Assembly (NCBI RefSeq): GCF_001693385.1
Contig: NZ_CP016428.1
Coordinates: forward strand, 3,038,001 to 3,102,000
Reading direction: 5' to 3'
Length of the DNA: 64,000 nt
Origin: Bradyrhizobium icense
Lineage (GTDB): Bacteria > Pseudomonadota > Alphaproteobacteria > Rhizobiales > Xanthobacteraceae
Positions 9,584-18,780 of the stretch are shown here, one piece after another; within the stretch, counting starts at the first letter, position 1; each line of letters opens with the position of its first letter. Made by a program: the position numbers and the translations under genes. The notes under the pieces are model-generated. The model worked only from the letters and a program-made list of their open reading frames with translations. It ran no database searches and had not been told where the DNA came from.

Positions 9584-10674
9584 GATCGGAAATTGGGCAG
9601 GATCGGGGCGCGCCGCCGCCCCCAACTGCCCGGGCGTGCCTCGAACAAGCCGGGGATCGCGGTGGAGCAAATGCCACAGCGACCGTCGCCGGAGAGCCGC
9701 CAAGTGGTGATGTCATACCAGTCTCGGCCGATGATCCGCTTACCACAGCCCGGGCAGTACGTGCTTTGGCCCGTCTCATCATGGACATTCCCGGTGTAGA
9801 CGAAATGCAGCCCGACCTCGCGGGCGATATCGCGAGCCCTCGTCAGGGTGAAGGCCGGCGTACGGGGCAGATCCAGCATCTTGTAGTCAGGATGGAAGGC
9901 GGTGAAATGTAAGGGCACGTCAGGTCCTAGCCTTGTCATCACCCATTCGCTCAGCTTTTTCACCTCCTCCGGGCTGTCATTGTGACCCGGGATCAGCAGC
10001 GTTGTGATCTCGAGCCAGACCTTCGTCCTGTACTTTAGATACTCAAGCGTCTCGAGGACGGCGCCGAGATGGCCGGTGCACAGCCGCTTGTAGAACGCCT
10101 CGGTGAACGCCTTGAGGTCGACATTGGCGGCGTCCATGAAGGTGTAAAGCTCCTCCCGCGCCGCCGCGTCAATGTAGCCCGCTGTGACCGCCACGTTCTT
10201 AATCCCGCGCCGGCGCGCCACCCTTGCAACGTCCACGGCATATTCGAGGAAGATGACGGGGTCATTATACGTGTAGGCGATGGAGCGTGAGCCTGTGGTA
10301 ATCGAGGCCTCGACAATATCTTCCGGCGAGGCTGCGTTCTGGAGCCGGTCGAGCTCTCGCGCTTTGGAGATGTCTCAGTTCTGGCAGAATTTGCACGTCA
10401 GGTTGCACCCGGCGGTGCCGAAGGACAATACTGGAGTTCCGGGCAGATAGTGGTTCAGTGGCTTCTTCTCTATTGGATCGACACAGAACCCTGAGGAGCG
10501 GCCGTAGGTCGTGAGCACGATCCGGTCATCCTGCCGGCCACGTACGAAGCACAGGCCGCGCTGGCCTTCGTTGAGCCTGCAATAGCGCGGGCAGACATCG
10601 CACTGGATGCGCCCGTCGTCGAGCCGGTGCCAGTAGCGGCCAGGAACGCCTTCCAAACGCTCGGGTTCGGTCAT
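9580..10674 (-). pseudogene. AmrS-type radical SAM enzyme interrupted by one in-frame TGA
   Basis: Homologue of the AmmeMemoRadiSam-system radical SAM protein (PflA-like). The N-terminal part has a Cys-rich region (CDVCPRYC, GLCFVRGR) and the cluster motif CNLTCKFC. Directly after CQN the expected tryptophan codon TGG is TGA (10375-10377, minus strand). The same frame continues without other damage (DISKARELDR...) to a natural C-terminus with paired Cys motifs (CPGCGKR, CGIC) ending at 9580. One point mutation therefore truncates the enzyme just after its cluster. The start is taken as the ATG at 10674 because the homologous sequence begins there. No AmrA or AmrB neighbour is visible. Confidence 0.88.
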
Positions 10675-11422
10675 GGGATTCGTCGTGTGGATCTCTGGGT
10701 AAAACCTCAGCCCTTTGCTGACGGGCATGACGGAGAGTTGCGCCACAACGCCTAGCCGGGCCGCCTACGGGCACGAGCGCCCGCGGACATTGGTTCATTC
10801 TATTCCTGATCGGCGCAGACCGTAAGCCGAACCGTCGACAATCTCGGCCGCTGAGTCCAAGAGCGCTCCCGCCGCTGCAGCATTATTGCCCCCACGCGGG
10901 CCCCCTCCGTGCCAGTGGCGCGAGCCTTCGCCCCCGCACGCCGCCGGCACGAGCGGATCGATGTCCGATGAAGAACGTCTTCGCGGGCCGATCAAGCTTT
11001 GCTTGTCGAATCAACGCTCAGATCGAACCACTAACTTCAGGTAGTGAATTCATGAATTGCTGCGCCGCAGTGTGCGCGATGCACCTGCGTCATTCGTCGC
11101 CTGAATAGCTCGTCTCCGGGCAGGTGCAATCGAGTCGGCACTTCGCGGGCACCGCGCGCGGTGGTAAAATGAATATATCACTTTCGTGATTTCAGTTGCG
11201 GATGGGAAATGAAGCCGGCGATGCGACTGAAGTGCGGACATCCCGAGTTGCCGGCGAACAGGCCGCCGTTGACGTAAGGAGATACGTCGGCCCACCGTGG
11301 TAGTTTCTGACGGCGCTGATCCGTTCGGTCAATTATATTGAGGAGGGAAGCCGCTCATCGCTCGAATGGATGCGCCGGGCAAGCTATCTGCAAAACAAGC
11401 ACCCCGAGACCAGGAGGAATTC
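10675..11422. other. Gene-free stretch upstream of the ABC transporter operon
   Basis: About 750 bases between the minus-strand AmrS frame and the plus-strand binding-protein gene. ORFs here are short, lack ribosome sites and resemble no protein I know. No FNR box or convincing terminator was seen. Promoters for both flanking genes presumably lie here. Confidence 0.5.
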
Positions 11423-12589
11423 ATGACACCGCTCTCAGCCATGAAACGTCTTGTTGCGGCCGGCGCGCTCAGCTTGGTGCTGTGCCATCCCGCATTTGCG
11501 CAGCAGACCATCAAGATCGGTTCGATCCTCTCGATCACCGGCCCAGCCTCGTTCCTCGGCGAGCCGGAGGACAAGACGCTGCGGATGTACGTCGACAAGA
11601 TCAACAGCGCCGGTGGCGTCGGCGGCAAGAAGATCGAGCTCGTAATCTATGACGACGGCGGCGACGCCAACAAGGCTCGCACCTTTGCCACGCGGCTGAT
11701 CGAGGACGACAAGGTCGTGGCGATGGTGGGCGGATCGACCACCGGCACCACCATGGCAATGATTCCGGTGTTCGAGGAAGCGCAGGTGCCGCTCATTTCG
11801 CTCGGCGGCGCGATCGAAATCATCGAGCCGGTCCGCAAGTATGTTTTCAAGACGCCGCACACCGACAAGATGGCCTGCGAAAAAATCTTCGAGAACCTGA
11901 AGCAGCGCAACCTGACGAAGATCGCCATGATCTCCGGCACTGAAGGCTTTAGCACGTCGATGCGGGCGCAGTGCACCAAGGTGGCGCCGAACTACGGTAT
12001 CCAGATCATCACCGAAGAGACTTACGGTCCGCGCGACAGCGACATGACCGCGCAGCTGACCAAGATCAAGAACACCGCCGGGATCCAGGCGGTGGTCAAT
12101 GCCGGATTCGGCCAGGGCCCGGCGATCGTGACCCGCAACTACGCCCAGCTCGGCATGACCGCGACGCCGCTCTATCAAAGCCATGGCGTGGCCTCGAAGA
12201 GCTTCATCGAGCTCGCAGGCCCGGCGGCGGAAGGCGTGCGCCTGCCGGCGGCGGCGCTGCTTGTCGGTGACAAGCTGCCGGACAGCGATCCGCAGAAGAA
12301 GGTCGTGGTCGACTATAAGAAGACCTATGAAGATACCACGAAGCAGCCGGTCTCGACCTTCGGCGGCCATGCCTATGACGGCCTCTTCATCCTGGTCGAG
12401 GCCATGAAGCGGGCGAATTCGACCGACCCGAAAAAGCTGCGCGACGAAATCGAGAAGACCAAGGGGTTTGTCGGCACCGGCGGCGTGGTTAACATGTCGC
12501 CGACCGACCACCTCGGGCTCGATCTCTCGGCGTTCCGCACGCTCGAAATCAAAGGCGGCGACTGGAGCCTGCTGGCGCCGGGGACCTGA
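11423..12589 (+). CDS. ABC transporter substrate-binding protein (branched-chain amino acid/amide, HAAT family)
   Basis: Periplasmic binding protein that delivers substrate to the permease encoded downstream. The 388-residue protein has a signal peptide ending at AFAQQ (about residue 24) followed by a type I periplasmic-binding fold (IKIGSILSITGPASFLG). The ATG at 11423 was chosen for the near-perfect AGGAGGAATTC before it. It heads a five-gene plus-strand set whose next gene begins 311 bp later, after three hairpin repeats. HAAT binding proteins take branched-chain amino acids, urea, short amides or aromatic acids, so the substrate cannot be fixed from sequence. The amidase gene after the operon makes an amide possible. 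Confidence 0.92.
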   Translation: MTPLSAMKRLVAAGALSLVLCHPAFAQQTIKIGSILSITGPASFLGEPEDKTLRMYVDKINSAGGVGGKKIELVIYDDGGDANKARTFATRLIEDDKVVAMVGGSTTGTTMAMIPVFEEAQVPLISLGGAIEIIEPVRKYVFKTPHTDKMACEKIFENLKQRNLTKIAMISGTEGFSTSMRAQCTKVAPNYGIQIITEETYGPRDSDMTAQLTKIKNTAGIQAVVNAGFGQGPAIVTRNYAQLGMTATPLYQSHGVASKSFIELAGPAAEGVRLPAAALLVGDKLPDSDPQKKVVVDYKKTYEDTTKQPVSTFGGHAYDGLFILVEAMKRANSTDPKKLRDEIEKTKGFVGTGGVVNMSPTDHLGLDLSAFRTLEIKGGDWSLLAPGT

Positions 12590-12623
12590 AGCATGATCGC
12601 GTTCGAGACTTCAGGGCTAACGG

Positions 12624-12670
12624 CCTCATGGTTCGAGACGCGCGGCCGCGCCGCGCGCCTCACCATGAGG
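12624..12670. repeat. REP-like palindromic hairpin
   Basis: Outer arms CCTCATGGT (12624-12632) and ACCATGAGG (12662-12670) are exact reverse complements and enclose a second GC-rich stem (GCGCGGC/GCCGCGC). I recall similar elements in many intergenic regions of Bradyrhizobium-like genomes. It lies just 3' of the binding-protein gene and could attenuate read-through or protect the upstream mRNA. Confidence 0.75.
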
Positions 12671-12765
12671 GAAGAGGGAGCGCGTTGCACTTGATGCGTC
12701 ATTTCGGGACTTGATCCGGCAATCCATCCTTATTCAAGAGGATGGATGCGCGCCGCAAGAAATGG

Positions 12766-12789
12766 ATACGCGGGGGCAAGCCCGCGTAT
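12766..12789. repeat. Short intergenic hairpin repeat
   Basis: Perfect 9-bp inverted arms ATACGCGGG (12766-12774) and CCCGCGTAT (12781-12789) with a six-base loop. This is the core of a repeat type I recall as common in Bradyrhizobium-like genomes ('aagaaatgga...' followed by a hairpin). It is the second of three palindromic units between the binding-protein and permease genes. Confidence 0.65.
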
Positions 12790-12812
12790 GACGCAGAAAA
12801 TATGACACAGAC

Positions 12813-12855
12813 CCTCATCCTGAGGAGGCGCGAAGCGCCTTCTCGAAGGATGAGG
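12813..12855. repeat. REP-like palindromic hairpin
   Basis: Arms CCTCATCCT (12813-12821) and AGGATGAGG (12847-12855) flank an inner GGCGC-GAA-GCGCC stem-loop. This is the third palindromic unit in the 311-bp gap. It ends 45 bp before the livH start, so it could influence ribosome access or differential expression of binding protein and membrane parts. Confidence 0.75.
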
Positions 12856-12900
12856 CCACCGCAATGCTTGAACGCGCGCCAACGCGAGCCGCTGAGGGTC

Positions 12901-13773
12901 ATGGCCGAATTTTTCCAATTCCTGATGTCGGGGCTGACCGTTGGCGCGGTCTATGCGCTGGTCGCGCTCGGCTTCACGCTGGTCTACAACGCCTCCGACG
13001 TGATTAATTTCGCGCAGGGTGAGTTCGTCATGCTGGGCGGCATGGTGACGGTGTTTGTTGCCGCCGCGGGCGTTCCGCTGCCGCTCGCGGCGCTCATTGC
13101 AGTTGTCGCCGCTGTTGCCGTCGGACTTTTGCTGTATTGGCTTGCGATCGAGCCAGCGCGCGGCGCCTCCGCCGTCACTTTGATCATCATCACCATCGGC
13201 GCTTCGATCCTGCTGCGCGGCGCGGCGCAGATCCTTTTCGACAAGCAATTCCACAAGCTGCCGTCGTTCTCCGGCGACGCACCGGTCAATCTGTTCGGCG
13301 CCGCGGTGCAGCCGCAGAGTTTCTGGGTGCTCGGCGGCACCGCGGTGATCGTCCTGTTGCTGTACGCGTTTCTTGAACGCACTTTGCTCGGCAAGGCGGT
13401 GCTCGCCACCGCGGCGAACCGGCTGGCGGCGCGCCTCGTCGGGATCAACACCGCAACAGTGATGGCCTTGGCGTTCGGCGGATCGGCGGCCATCGGCGCC
13501 ATCGCCGGCATCCTGATCACGCCGATCACCCTGACGAGCTATGATGTCGGTACGCTGCTCGCGCTGAAAGGTTTTGCTGCGGCGATGCTCGGCGGCATGG
13601 GCAATCCGCTTGGCGCGGTGGCGGGCGGGCTCCTGCTCGGCCTGCTCGAGGCGTTCGGGGCAGGCTACATCAGCTCGACCTACAAGGATGCGTTCGCCTT
13701 CATCGTCATTCTCGTCGTGCTATTCGCCATGCCGCGGGGCCTGTTCGGGCGGCGCGTGGTGGAGAGGGTCTAA
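12901..13773 (+). CDS. livH: Branched-chain amino acid-type ABC transporter permease LivH
   Basis: One of two membrane subunits of the HAAT importer. The 290-residue protein starts at ATG 12901, preceded by GAGGG; the frame is open further upstream but there it reads through repeat DNA. Multiple membrane helices are evident, with family-typical GLTVGAVYALVALGFTLVYN near the N-terminus and a conserved cytoplasmic loop (GFAAAMLGGMGNPLGAVAGG) for ATPase contact. The stop overlaps the livM ATG (TAATG), so the two are coupled. Confidence 0.93.
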   Translation: MAEFFQFLMSGLTVGAVYALVALGFTLVYNASDVINFAQGEFVMLGGMVTVFVAAAGVPLPLAALIAVVAAVAVGLLLYWLAIEPARGASAVTLIIITIGASILLRGAAQILFDKQFHKLPSFSGDAPVNLFGAAVQPQSFWVLGGTAVIVLLLYAFLERTLLGKAVLATAANRLAARLVGINTATVMALAFGGSAAIGAIAGILITPITLTSYDVGTLLALKGFAAAMLGGMGNPLGAVAGGLLLGLLEAFGAGYISSTYKDAFAFIVILVVLFAMPRGLFGRRVVERV

Positions 13774-14720
13774 TGCCGGCATGGTTCGGCCATCGCAGTG
13801 TGACGCTGATCGTGCTGGCCGCGATCGTGGTCGTGCTGCCGCTGCTGTTTCCGTCCAGCTATTACTTTCGTGTCGCATCGCTGGTGTGGGTGTCGGCGTT
13901 CGCGGCGATCGGCCTCAACATCCTGATGGGGCAGGCGGGCCAAGTCAGCCTCGGCCACGCCGGGTTCTTCGGCATCGGTGCCTATGCGGTTGCGATCGGG
14001 CCGGCGCATCTCGGCCTGCCGTCGTGGGGTGCGCTGCTCATCGGCGCGGTGATTTCGGCAGCGTCGGCCTGGCTAGTCGGCCGTCCGGTCCTACGCCTGA
14101 AAGGGCATTACCTCGCGATCGCGACGCTCGGCCTCGGCGTGCTGGTGGCGCTGGTGATCACCACCGAAAGCCGCTGGACCGGTGGGCCGGACGGTATGGC
14201 GGTAGCAAAACTGTCGCTGTTCGGATGGCGCGCCAGCGGTTCGAGCACCTGGTACTGGATCTCCGGCAGCGTGCTGGTCGTCGGCACCTGGATCGCACTC
14301 AATCTCGGCGAGACGCCGACCGGCCGTGCCTTTCGTGCTTTGCACGATAGCGAAATCGCCGCGCGCGTCGCCGGCATCGACGTCGCCCGCTTCAAGCTGC
14401 AGGCCTTCGTCATTGCGGCGGTCTATGCGTCGCTGGCGGGTTCCATGCTCGCCATGATGAACGGCTTCATCAATCCGGATCAGGCCGGCTTCCTGCACTC
14501 GATCGAGCTCGTCACCATGGTGGTGCTGGGCGGGCTCGGCTCGGTGGTCGGCAGCATCGTCGGCGCCGCGGTCCTGATCACGCTGCCGCAGGTGCTGACG
14601 GTGTTCCAGGAGTATGAGCATGTGCTGCTCGGCCTGATCATCATCGTGTCGATGATCTTCATGCGCGACGGCATCGTGCCCACCGCGTCGAAATGGCTGG
14701 CAAGGCGGGTGCGCGCATGA
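13773..14720 (+). CDS. livM: Branched-chain amino acid-type ABC transporter permease LivM
   Basis: Second membrane subunit, 315 residues, with about ten hydrophobic segments and the family motif GLNILMGQAGQVSLGHAGFF near residue 48. The start overlaps the livH stop by one base, and the stop overlaps the livG ATG (ATGA, 14717-14720), so H, M and G are translated together. It would form the substrate pathway with LivH. Confidence 0.93.
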   Translation: MPAWFGHRSVTLIVLAAIVVVLPLLFPSSYYFRVASLVWVSAFAAIGLNILMGQAGQVSLGHAGFFGIGAYAVAIGPAHLGLPSWGALLIGAVISAASAWLVGRPVLRLKGHYLAIATLGLGVLVALVITTESRWTGGPDGMAVAKLSLFGWRASGSSTWYWISGSVLVVGTWIALNLGETPTGRAFRALHDSEIAARVAGIDVARFKLQAFVIAAVYASLAGSMLAMMNGFINPDQAGFLHSIELVTMVVLGGLGSVVGSIVGAAVLITLPQVLTVFQEYEHVLLGLIIIVSMIFMRDGIVPTASKWLARRVRA

Positions 14721-15499
14721 CGATCCTGGCTGCCAGCAACATTGGAATTTCGTTCGGCGGCGTCAAAGCCATCGACGGCGTCAGCTTCGCTGTCGATGCG
14801 GGCCAGATTCTCTCCATCATCGGGCCGAACGGCGCAGGCAAGACCACGCTGTTCAATGTGGTGTCGGGTCTCTACGAGACGGATCAGGGGCGCGTCGAGC
14901 TGGTGGGCGAGGACGTGACTGGCCTTGCGCCCGACATGCTCGCTGCCCGTGGCCTGTCGCGCACCTTCCAGAACCTGCAGATTTTCCAACGCATGACCGC
15001 TGCCGAGAACGTGATGGTCGGGCGGCATTTGCGCGAAACCTGCAACCTGTTCGCCGACCTGTTCCGGCTGCCGTCGGTGACGCGCCAGAACCGCGCAACA
15101 CGCGAGGCGGCGCTGGCACTGCTCGACGGAGTGGGCCTGCGTGGCAGCGCCGATCAATTGGCCGGATCGCTGCCGTACGGCGCCTGTAAGCGGCTCGAAA
15201 TCGCCCGCGCGCTCGCCGCCGAGCCGCGCGTGCTGCTGCTCGACGAGCCGGCGGCCGGCTGCAACGCGGTGGAAACTGAAGAGATCGATCAACTGGTGCG
15301 CCGGGTTGCTGCAAAAGGCATTGCGGTGGTGCTGGTCGAGCACGACATGAAGCTGGTGATGAAGATTTCCGACCGGATCCTGGTGCTGGAGGGCGGCCGG
15401 CCGCTGACGGAAGGTACGCCGCGCGAGGTGCGCGACAATCCGGCGGTGCTGGAGGCCTATCTCGGCAAACACCGGGCGGGGGAGGCGGCACGTGCTTGA
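14717..15499 (+). CDS. livG: ABC transporter ATP-binding protein LivG
   Basis: Cytoplasmic ATPase subunit. Walker A (GPNGAGKTT) and Walker B (VLLLDEP) are intact and the terminal AYLGKH is LivG-like. The ATG at 14717 overlaps the livM stop; an in-frame ATG at 14693 lies inside livM and is less likely. Oddity: the signature region reads LPYGACKRLEIARAL and the segment after Walker B reads AAGCNAVETEEI, where LivG proteins usually have an LSYG(Q/R)-type signature and GLN. This is a small drift in otherwise conserved positions. Confidence 0.93.
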   Translation: MTILAASNIGISFGGVKAIDGVSFAVDAGQILSIIGPNGAGKTTLFNVVSGLYETDQGRVELVGEDVTGLAPDMLAARGLSRTFQNLQIFQRMTAAENVMVGRHLRETCNLFADLFRLPSVTRQNRATREAALALLDGVGLRGSADQLAGSLPYGACKRLEIARALAAEPRVLLLDEPAAGCNAVETEEIDQLVRRVAAKGIAVVLVEHDMKLVMKISDRILVLEGGRPLTEGTPREVRDNPAVLEAYLGKHRAGEAARA

Positions 15500-16196
15500 G
15501 GTTTCGAACCTACACAGCGCCTACGGCCGCATCGAGGTGCTGAAGGGCGTCAGCCTCGAGGTGCGCACAGGCGAGGTGGTGGCGCTGATCGGCTCCAACG
15601 GCGCCGGCAAGACTACGCTGTTGCGCGCGCTGTCGGGTGTGCAGCCGATTACCGGCGGCGAAATCCGCTTTTTCGGCACGCGCATCGACAGGCTGTCGCC
15701 GCACCGGCGGGTGGAGCGCGGCGTGACGCAGTCGCCGGAGGGGCGGCAGGTGTTCGGCCCCCTGAGCGTCGAGGACAATCTGCGGCTCGGCGCCTACATG
15801 CGGCGCGACGGCGAGATCGAGAGCGACCGCGAGCGGGTGTTTGCGATGTTTCCGGTGCTGCGCGAGAAGCGCCACCTCGTCGCCGGCGGGCTGTCCGGCG
15901 GTCAGCAGCAGATGCTGGCGATCGGCCGCGCGCTGATGGGAAAACCCAAACTGCTGTTGCTCGACGAGCCGTCGCTCGGGCTGTCGCCCATTCTCGTCGA
16001 CCAGATCCTCGCCGCCATCGTGGCGCTGAAGGCGAGCGGCATTACCGTGCTCTTGGTCGAACAGAACGCCACCGCTGCGCTCGAAATCGCCGACCGCGGC
16101 TACGTGCTCGAGACCGGCCGCATCGCCTCGACCGGCGCGGCCTCGGTGCTGTTGTCCGATCCCAAGGTCAAGGCGGCATATCTCGGTGCGGATTGA
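15492..16196 (+). CDS. livF: ABC transporter ATP-binding protein LivF
   Basis: Second ATPase of the importer, 234 residues, starting at a GTG that overlaps livG by 8 bp. Walker A GSNGAGKTT, signature LSGGQQQMLAIGRAL, Walker B LLLLDEPSLGL and the switch His region (VLLVEQNA) are all canonical. With livG-livH-livM and the upstream binding protein this completes the transporter. It is the last gene of the operon; over 500 bases follow before the amidase. Confidence 0.94.
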   Translation: MLEVSNLHSAYGRIEVLKGVSLEVRTGEVVALIGSNGAGKTTLLRALSGVQPITGGEIRFFGTRIDRLSPHRRVERGVTQSPEGRQVFGPLSVEDNLRLGAYMRRDGEIESDRERVFAMFPVLREKRHLVAGGLSGGQQQMLAIGRALMGKPKLLLLDEPSLGLSPILVDQILAAIVALKASGITVLLVEQNATAALEIADRGYVLETGRIASTGAASVLLSDPKVKAAYLGAD

Positions 16197-16750
16197 AGCG
16201 GGACCTTGCGTTCGCGGAAATGTGTGCAAGAGTTAGTGATCGGCTAGCTTGGTCGAAGATCCGCGTTAGCCGGCAGTCCAAGAGCGGACATCGCGGCGAT
16301 CAAAGCGCTGTTCGAATATGGGCCAGGCAGAGACATCGCGCGCGTGGCTTGACTATGCCTGTGTCGCGACCGTCGACGTGCTCCGCGACGTCGCTGACGA
16401 GCGCACTGACGCAAGCTCTTGAAGATCGCCGGTGGCTGCACGATAATCTGCCTGTTGGACGGCGCGTCGCTCCGTAGTCCGTGCGAGGATGCCGGAGGCA
16501 TCCTGCAGTGGCCTTCATCACCGCAACCGATCCATCGGCCAGGCCTCACGTCTCGACCTCATGCGGCTGCTGCGCCTCAGCCCCGTCCGGATGCAAGGAC
16601 TCATTGTGATGTTGCAGCTTGGCACGCCGGCCGCAGCGTCGGCGGCCTCCGCTTGGTGACCGTCGCGGCCACCGACCACCAGACGGTCCCGACGCTTTAG
16701 GGCGAGCGGTGAATTTGAGAGGTCAACCATTGGTCGAGGGAGGATGTGCT
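16197..16750. other. Gene-free stretch between livF and the amidase
   Basis: About 550 bases. ORFs in several frames overlap one another and show no recognisable domain, signal peptide or ribosome site, so I do not call a gene. No FNR box was seen. It may hold decayed coding sequence and the amidase promoter. Confidence 0.5.
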
Positions 16751-18406
16751 ATGAGAGTCTCGCCAGACTATTCGCGTCGTCGCTTCCTTCATGCCGGCGC
16801 GGCCGGCGCAGCAGCAACCGTTGTCGCCGCGGCGACAACGCCCGTTCGTGCGGCCGCCGAGGCGGGCATGCAACTGCCACCCTCAACGGCGACGGCGCCA
16901 CGGATTCTGCGCAAGCCACCGCTGCCTGAATTGGAGCGCATCGCCAAATCCTACAACTTGGCTCTCAGCCGCGACGATCTGACGTCGTTCCGCAACCTCA
17001 TGGACGGCGTGCTCGCCTCGTACCGTCGCCTGGACCAGTTCGCGGAGCCGACATTGGCGGTGAAGTACCTGCGGGACGCCGGGTTCCGTCCGCGCGCCTC
17101 GGACAATCGGCTTAACGCTTGGTACTGGAGGTGCTCGATCAAAGGCGCAACTTCGGGGGCTCTCGCGGGCAAGAAAATCGCCATCAAAGACAATGTGTGC
17201 GTCGCCGGCATCCCGATGATGAACGGTTCCAACGTGCTGGAGGGCTACGTCCCCGACGTGGACGCGACCATTGTGACCCGCATCCTCGATGCAGGTGGGG
17301 AGATCGTCGGCAAGGCCGTGTGTGAGCATCTTTGCTTCTCGGGCGGTAGCCATACCTCCGACACCGGACCCGTGCTCAATCCGCACGATCCGAAGCGATC
17401 TGCCGGAGGCTCCTCCAGCGGCAGCGCGGCGCTCGTCGTCGCCGGCGAGTGCGACATGGCTATCGGGGGCGACCAGGGAGGGTCGATCCGAATTCCCAGC
17501 TCGTACTGCGGAGCGGTTGGCCACAAGCCCACCCACGGGCTTGTGCCATACACAGGTGTCTTCCCGATTGAACTAACACTTGATCATACCGGGCCCATTG
17601 CCCGTACCGCCGACGATGCCGCCCGACTTCTCGAGGTGCTCGCCGGGGCCGATGGCCTCGACCCGCGCCAACCGGCGGGAATGCGTACGGAAGCGTATAC
17701 CAAGCAGCTCACCGGAGACGCCCGCGGCCTGCGGATCGGGATCGTCAAGGAAGGGTTTGGCTGGCCCAATTCCGAGCCCGATGTCGACGCGATGGTGCGC
17801 GAGGCGGCGCAGCGCTTGACGCGAGCGGGGGGAACCGTGAGCGAGGTATCGATCCCCCTCCACCGCGACGGCATCCATATCTGGAACGCGATCGCCGTCG
17901 AGGGCGCCACGGCGCTGATGGTCGCGGGCAACAGCATGGGAACCAACTGGAAAGGGCACTACACGACTTCGCTGCTGGACTTCTACGGCCGGAGCCGGCG
18001 GGTGCGCGCCAACGACCTTTCGGAGACCGTCAAGCTCGTCGTCCTGCTCGGTCAGTACATGCAGGACAACTATCAGGGCCGCTACTACGCCAAGGCCCAA
18101 AACCTCGCGCGCGTGCTACGCGCTACCTATGACGAGGCGCTCAAAGGCGTCGATCTCCTGCTCATGCCGACGTTACCTTTGAAGGCCACGCTACTCCCAG
18201 CTCCGGACGCGAGCCGCGAGGACTACGTTGCGCGGGCACTCGAAATGATTTCCAACACTTGCCCGTTCGACGTCACGGGCCATCCTGCCGCGACGGTTCC
18301 GGCAGGCATGTCGGCAGGGCTCCCTGTCGGCATGATGCTGATCGGGCGCCACTGGGAGGACGGCACCGTGTTGCGTGCGGCCGACGCGTTCCAGACCGTC
18401 GGGTAG
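16751..18406 (+). CDS. Tat-exported amidase (amidase-signature family, nitrile-hydratase-linked type)
   Basis: Hydrolyses an amide to acid and ammonia. The 551-residue protein has a Tat signal (SRRRFLHAGA, residues about 8-17, then a hydrophobic stretch to APVRAAAEA-like cleavage region). It carries the amidase-signature Ser-cisSer-Lys centre: K146 in AIKDN, GGSSSGSAA around 219-227, and nucleophile S245 in GGDQGGSIRIP. C-terminal text ([30 protein letters not shown]) closely resembles the actinobacterial amidases that partner nitrile hydratase. Those are cytoplasmic, so export is unusual. It ends slightly short at FQTVG. Its last about 200 bp recur at 20200-20406. No nitrile hydratase gene is nearby. 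Confidence 0.9.
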   Translation: MRVSPDYSRRRFLHAGAAGAAATVVAAATTPVRAAAEAGMQLPPSTATAPRILRKPPLPELERIAKSYNLALSRDDLTSFRNLMDGVLASYRRLDQFAEPTLAVKYLRDAGFRPRASDNRLNAWYWRCSIKGATSGALAGKKIAIKDNVCVAGIPMMNGSNVLEGYVPDVDATIVTRILDAGGEIVGKAVCEHLCFSGGSHTSDTGPVLNPHDPKRSAGGSSSGSAALVVAGECDMAIGGDQGGSIRIPSSYCGAVGHKPTHGLVPYTGVFPIELTLDHTGPIARTADDAARLLEVLAGADGLDPRQPAGMRTEAYTKQLTGDARGLRIGIVKEGFGWPNSEPDVDAMVREAAQRLTRAGGTVSEVSIPLHRDGIHIWNAIAVEGATALMVAGNSMGTNWKGHYTTSLLDFYGRSRRVRANDLSETVKLVVLLGQYMQDNYQGRYYAKAQNLARVLRATYDEALKGVDLLLMPTLPLKATLLPAPDASREDYVARALEMISNTCPFDVTGHPAATVPAGMSAGLPVGMMLIGRHWEDGTVLRAADAFQTVG

Positions 18407-18432
18407 AAGCAGCAGCAAATTGCCGGCTAACG
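18226..18432 (+). repeat. Direct repeat copy 1 (3' end of amidase gene)
   Basis: Aligns without gaps to 20200-20406 (offset 1974) with 7 mismatches in 207 bases. It covers the last 60 codons of the intact amidase, its TAG and 26 bases beyond. Weaker similarity continues a little further on both sides of a shared GTCCAAGGTT. Confidence 0.9.
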
Positions 18433-18780
18433 GCGCCGCCGGGGTCCAAGGTTTGGAGGCAAGAGCTTTCTTCGCGTATGCAGGATTGGTCGGTGCGGCC
18501 ATATGTTCGGCCTGCAGGTCCGGTTCACATGACCGCTGGCCATGCGGATCAGGTCCCGGTCAAAAACCCGCATTCGACAATGCGATGGCACTAGTGGGTT
18601 GTCCCGATCGCCGGATCGATCGGCTCTGCATTACGTGATGTTCGCCCCTCCAAACCATCACATCACGCCGGACCGGGAGCTCGGCGCAATCACTTCGCCA
18701 GAATATTCTGGTTCGCGGCGGGTTGGAGTACGATATCCGCCGTTGAATATGCCGCACCCACACGATCAGGGGAGGATAGC
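18433..18780. other. Gene-free stretch before the beta-propeller gene
   Basis: About 350 bases without a credible ORF. An AGGGGAGG-type purine-rich sequence ends just before the ATG at 18781. The rest presumably contains the amidase terminator and the promoter of the next gene; neither is obvious. Confidence 0.45.

Noticed and set aside
10375..10377. Selenocysteine at the in-frame TGA of the AmrS gene
   Set aside because: The conserved residue there is tryptophan and no functional reason for Sec exists; a TGG to TGA change is simpler. I saw no obvious SECIS hairpin but could not fold the RNA.
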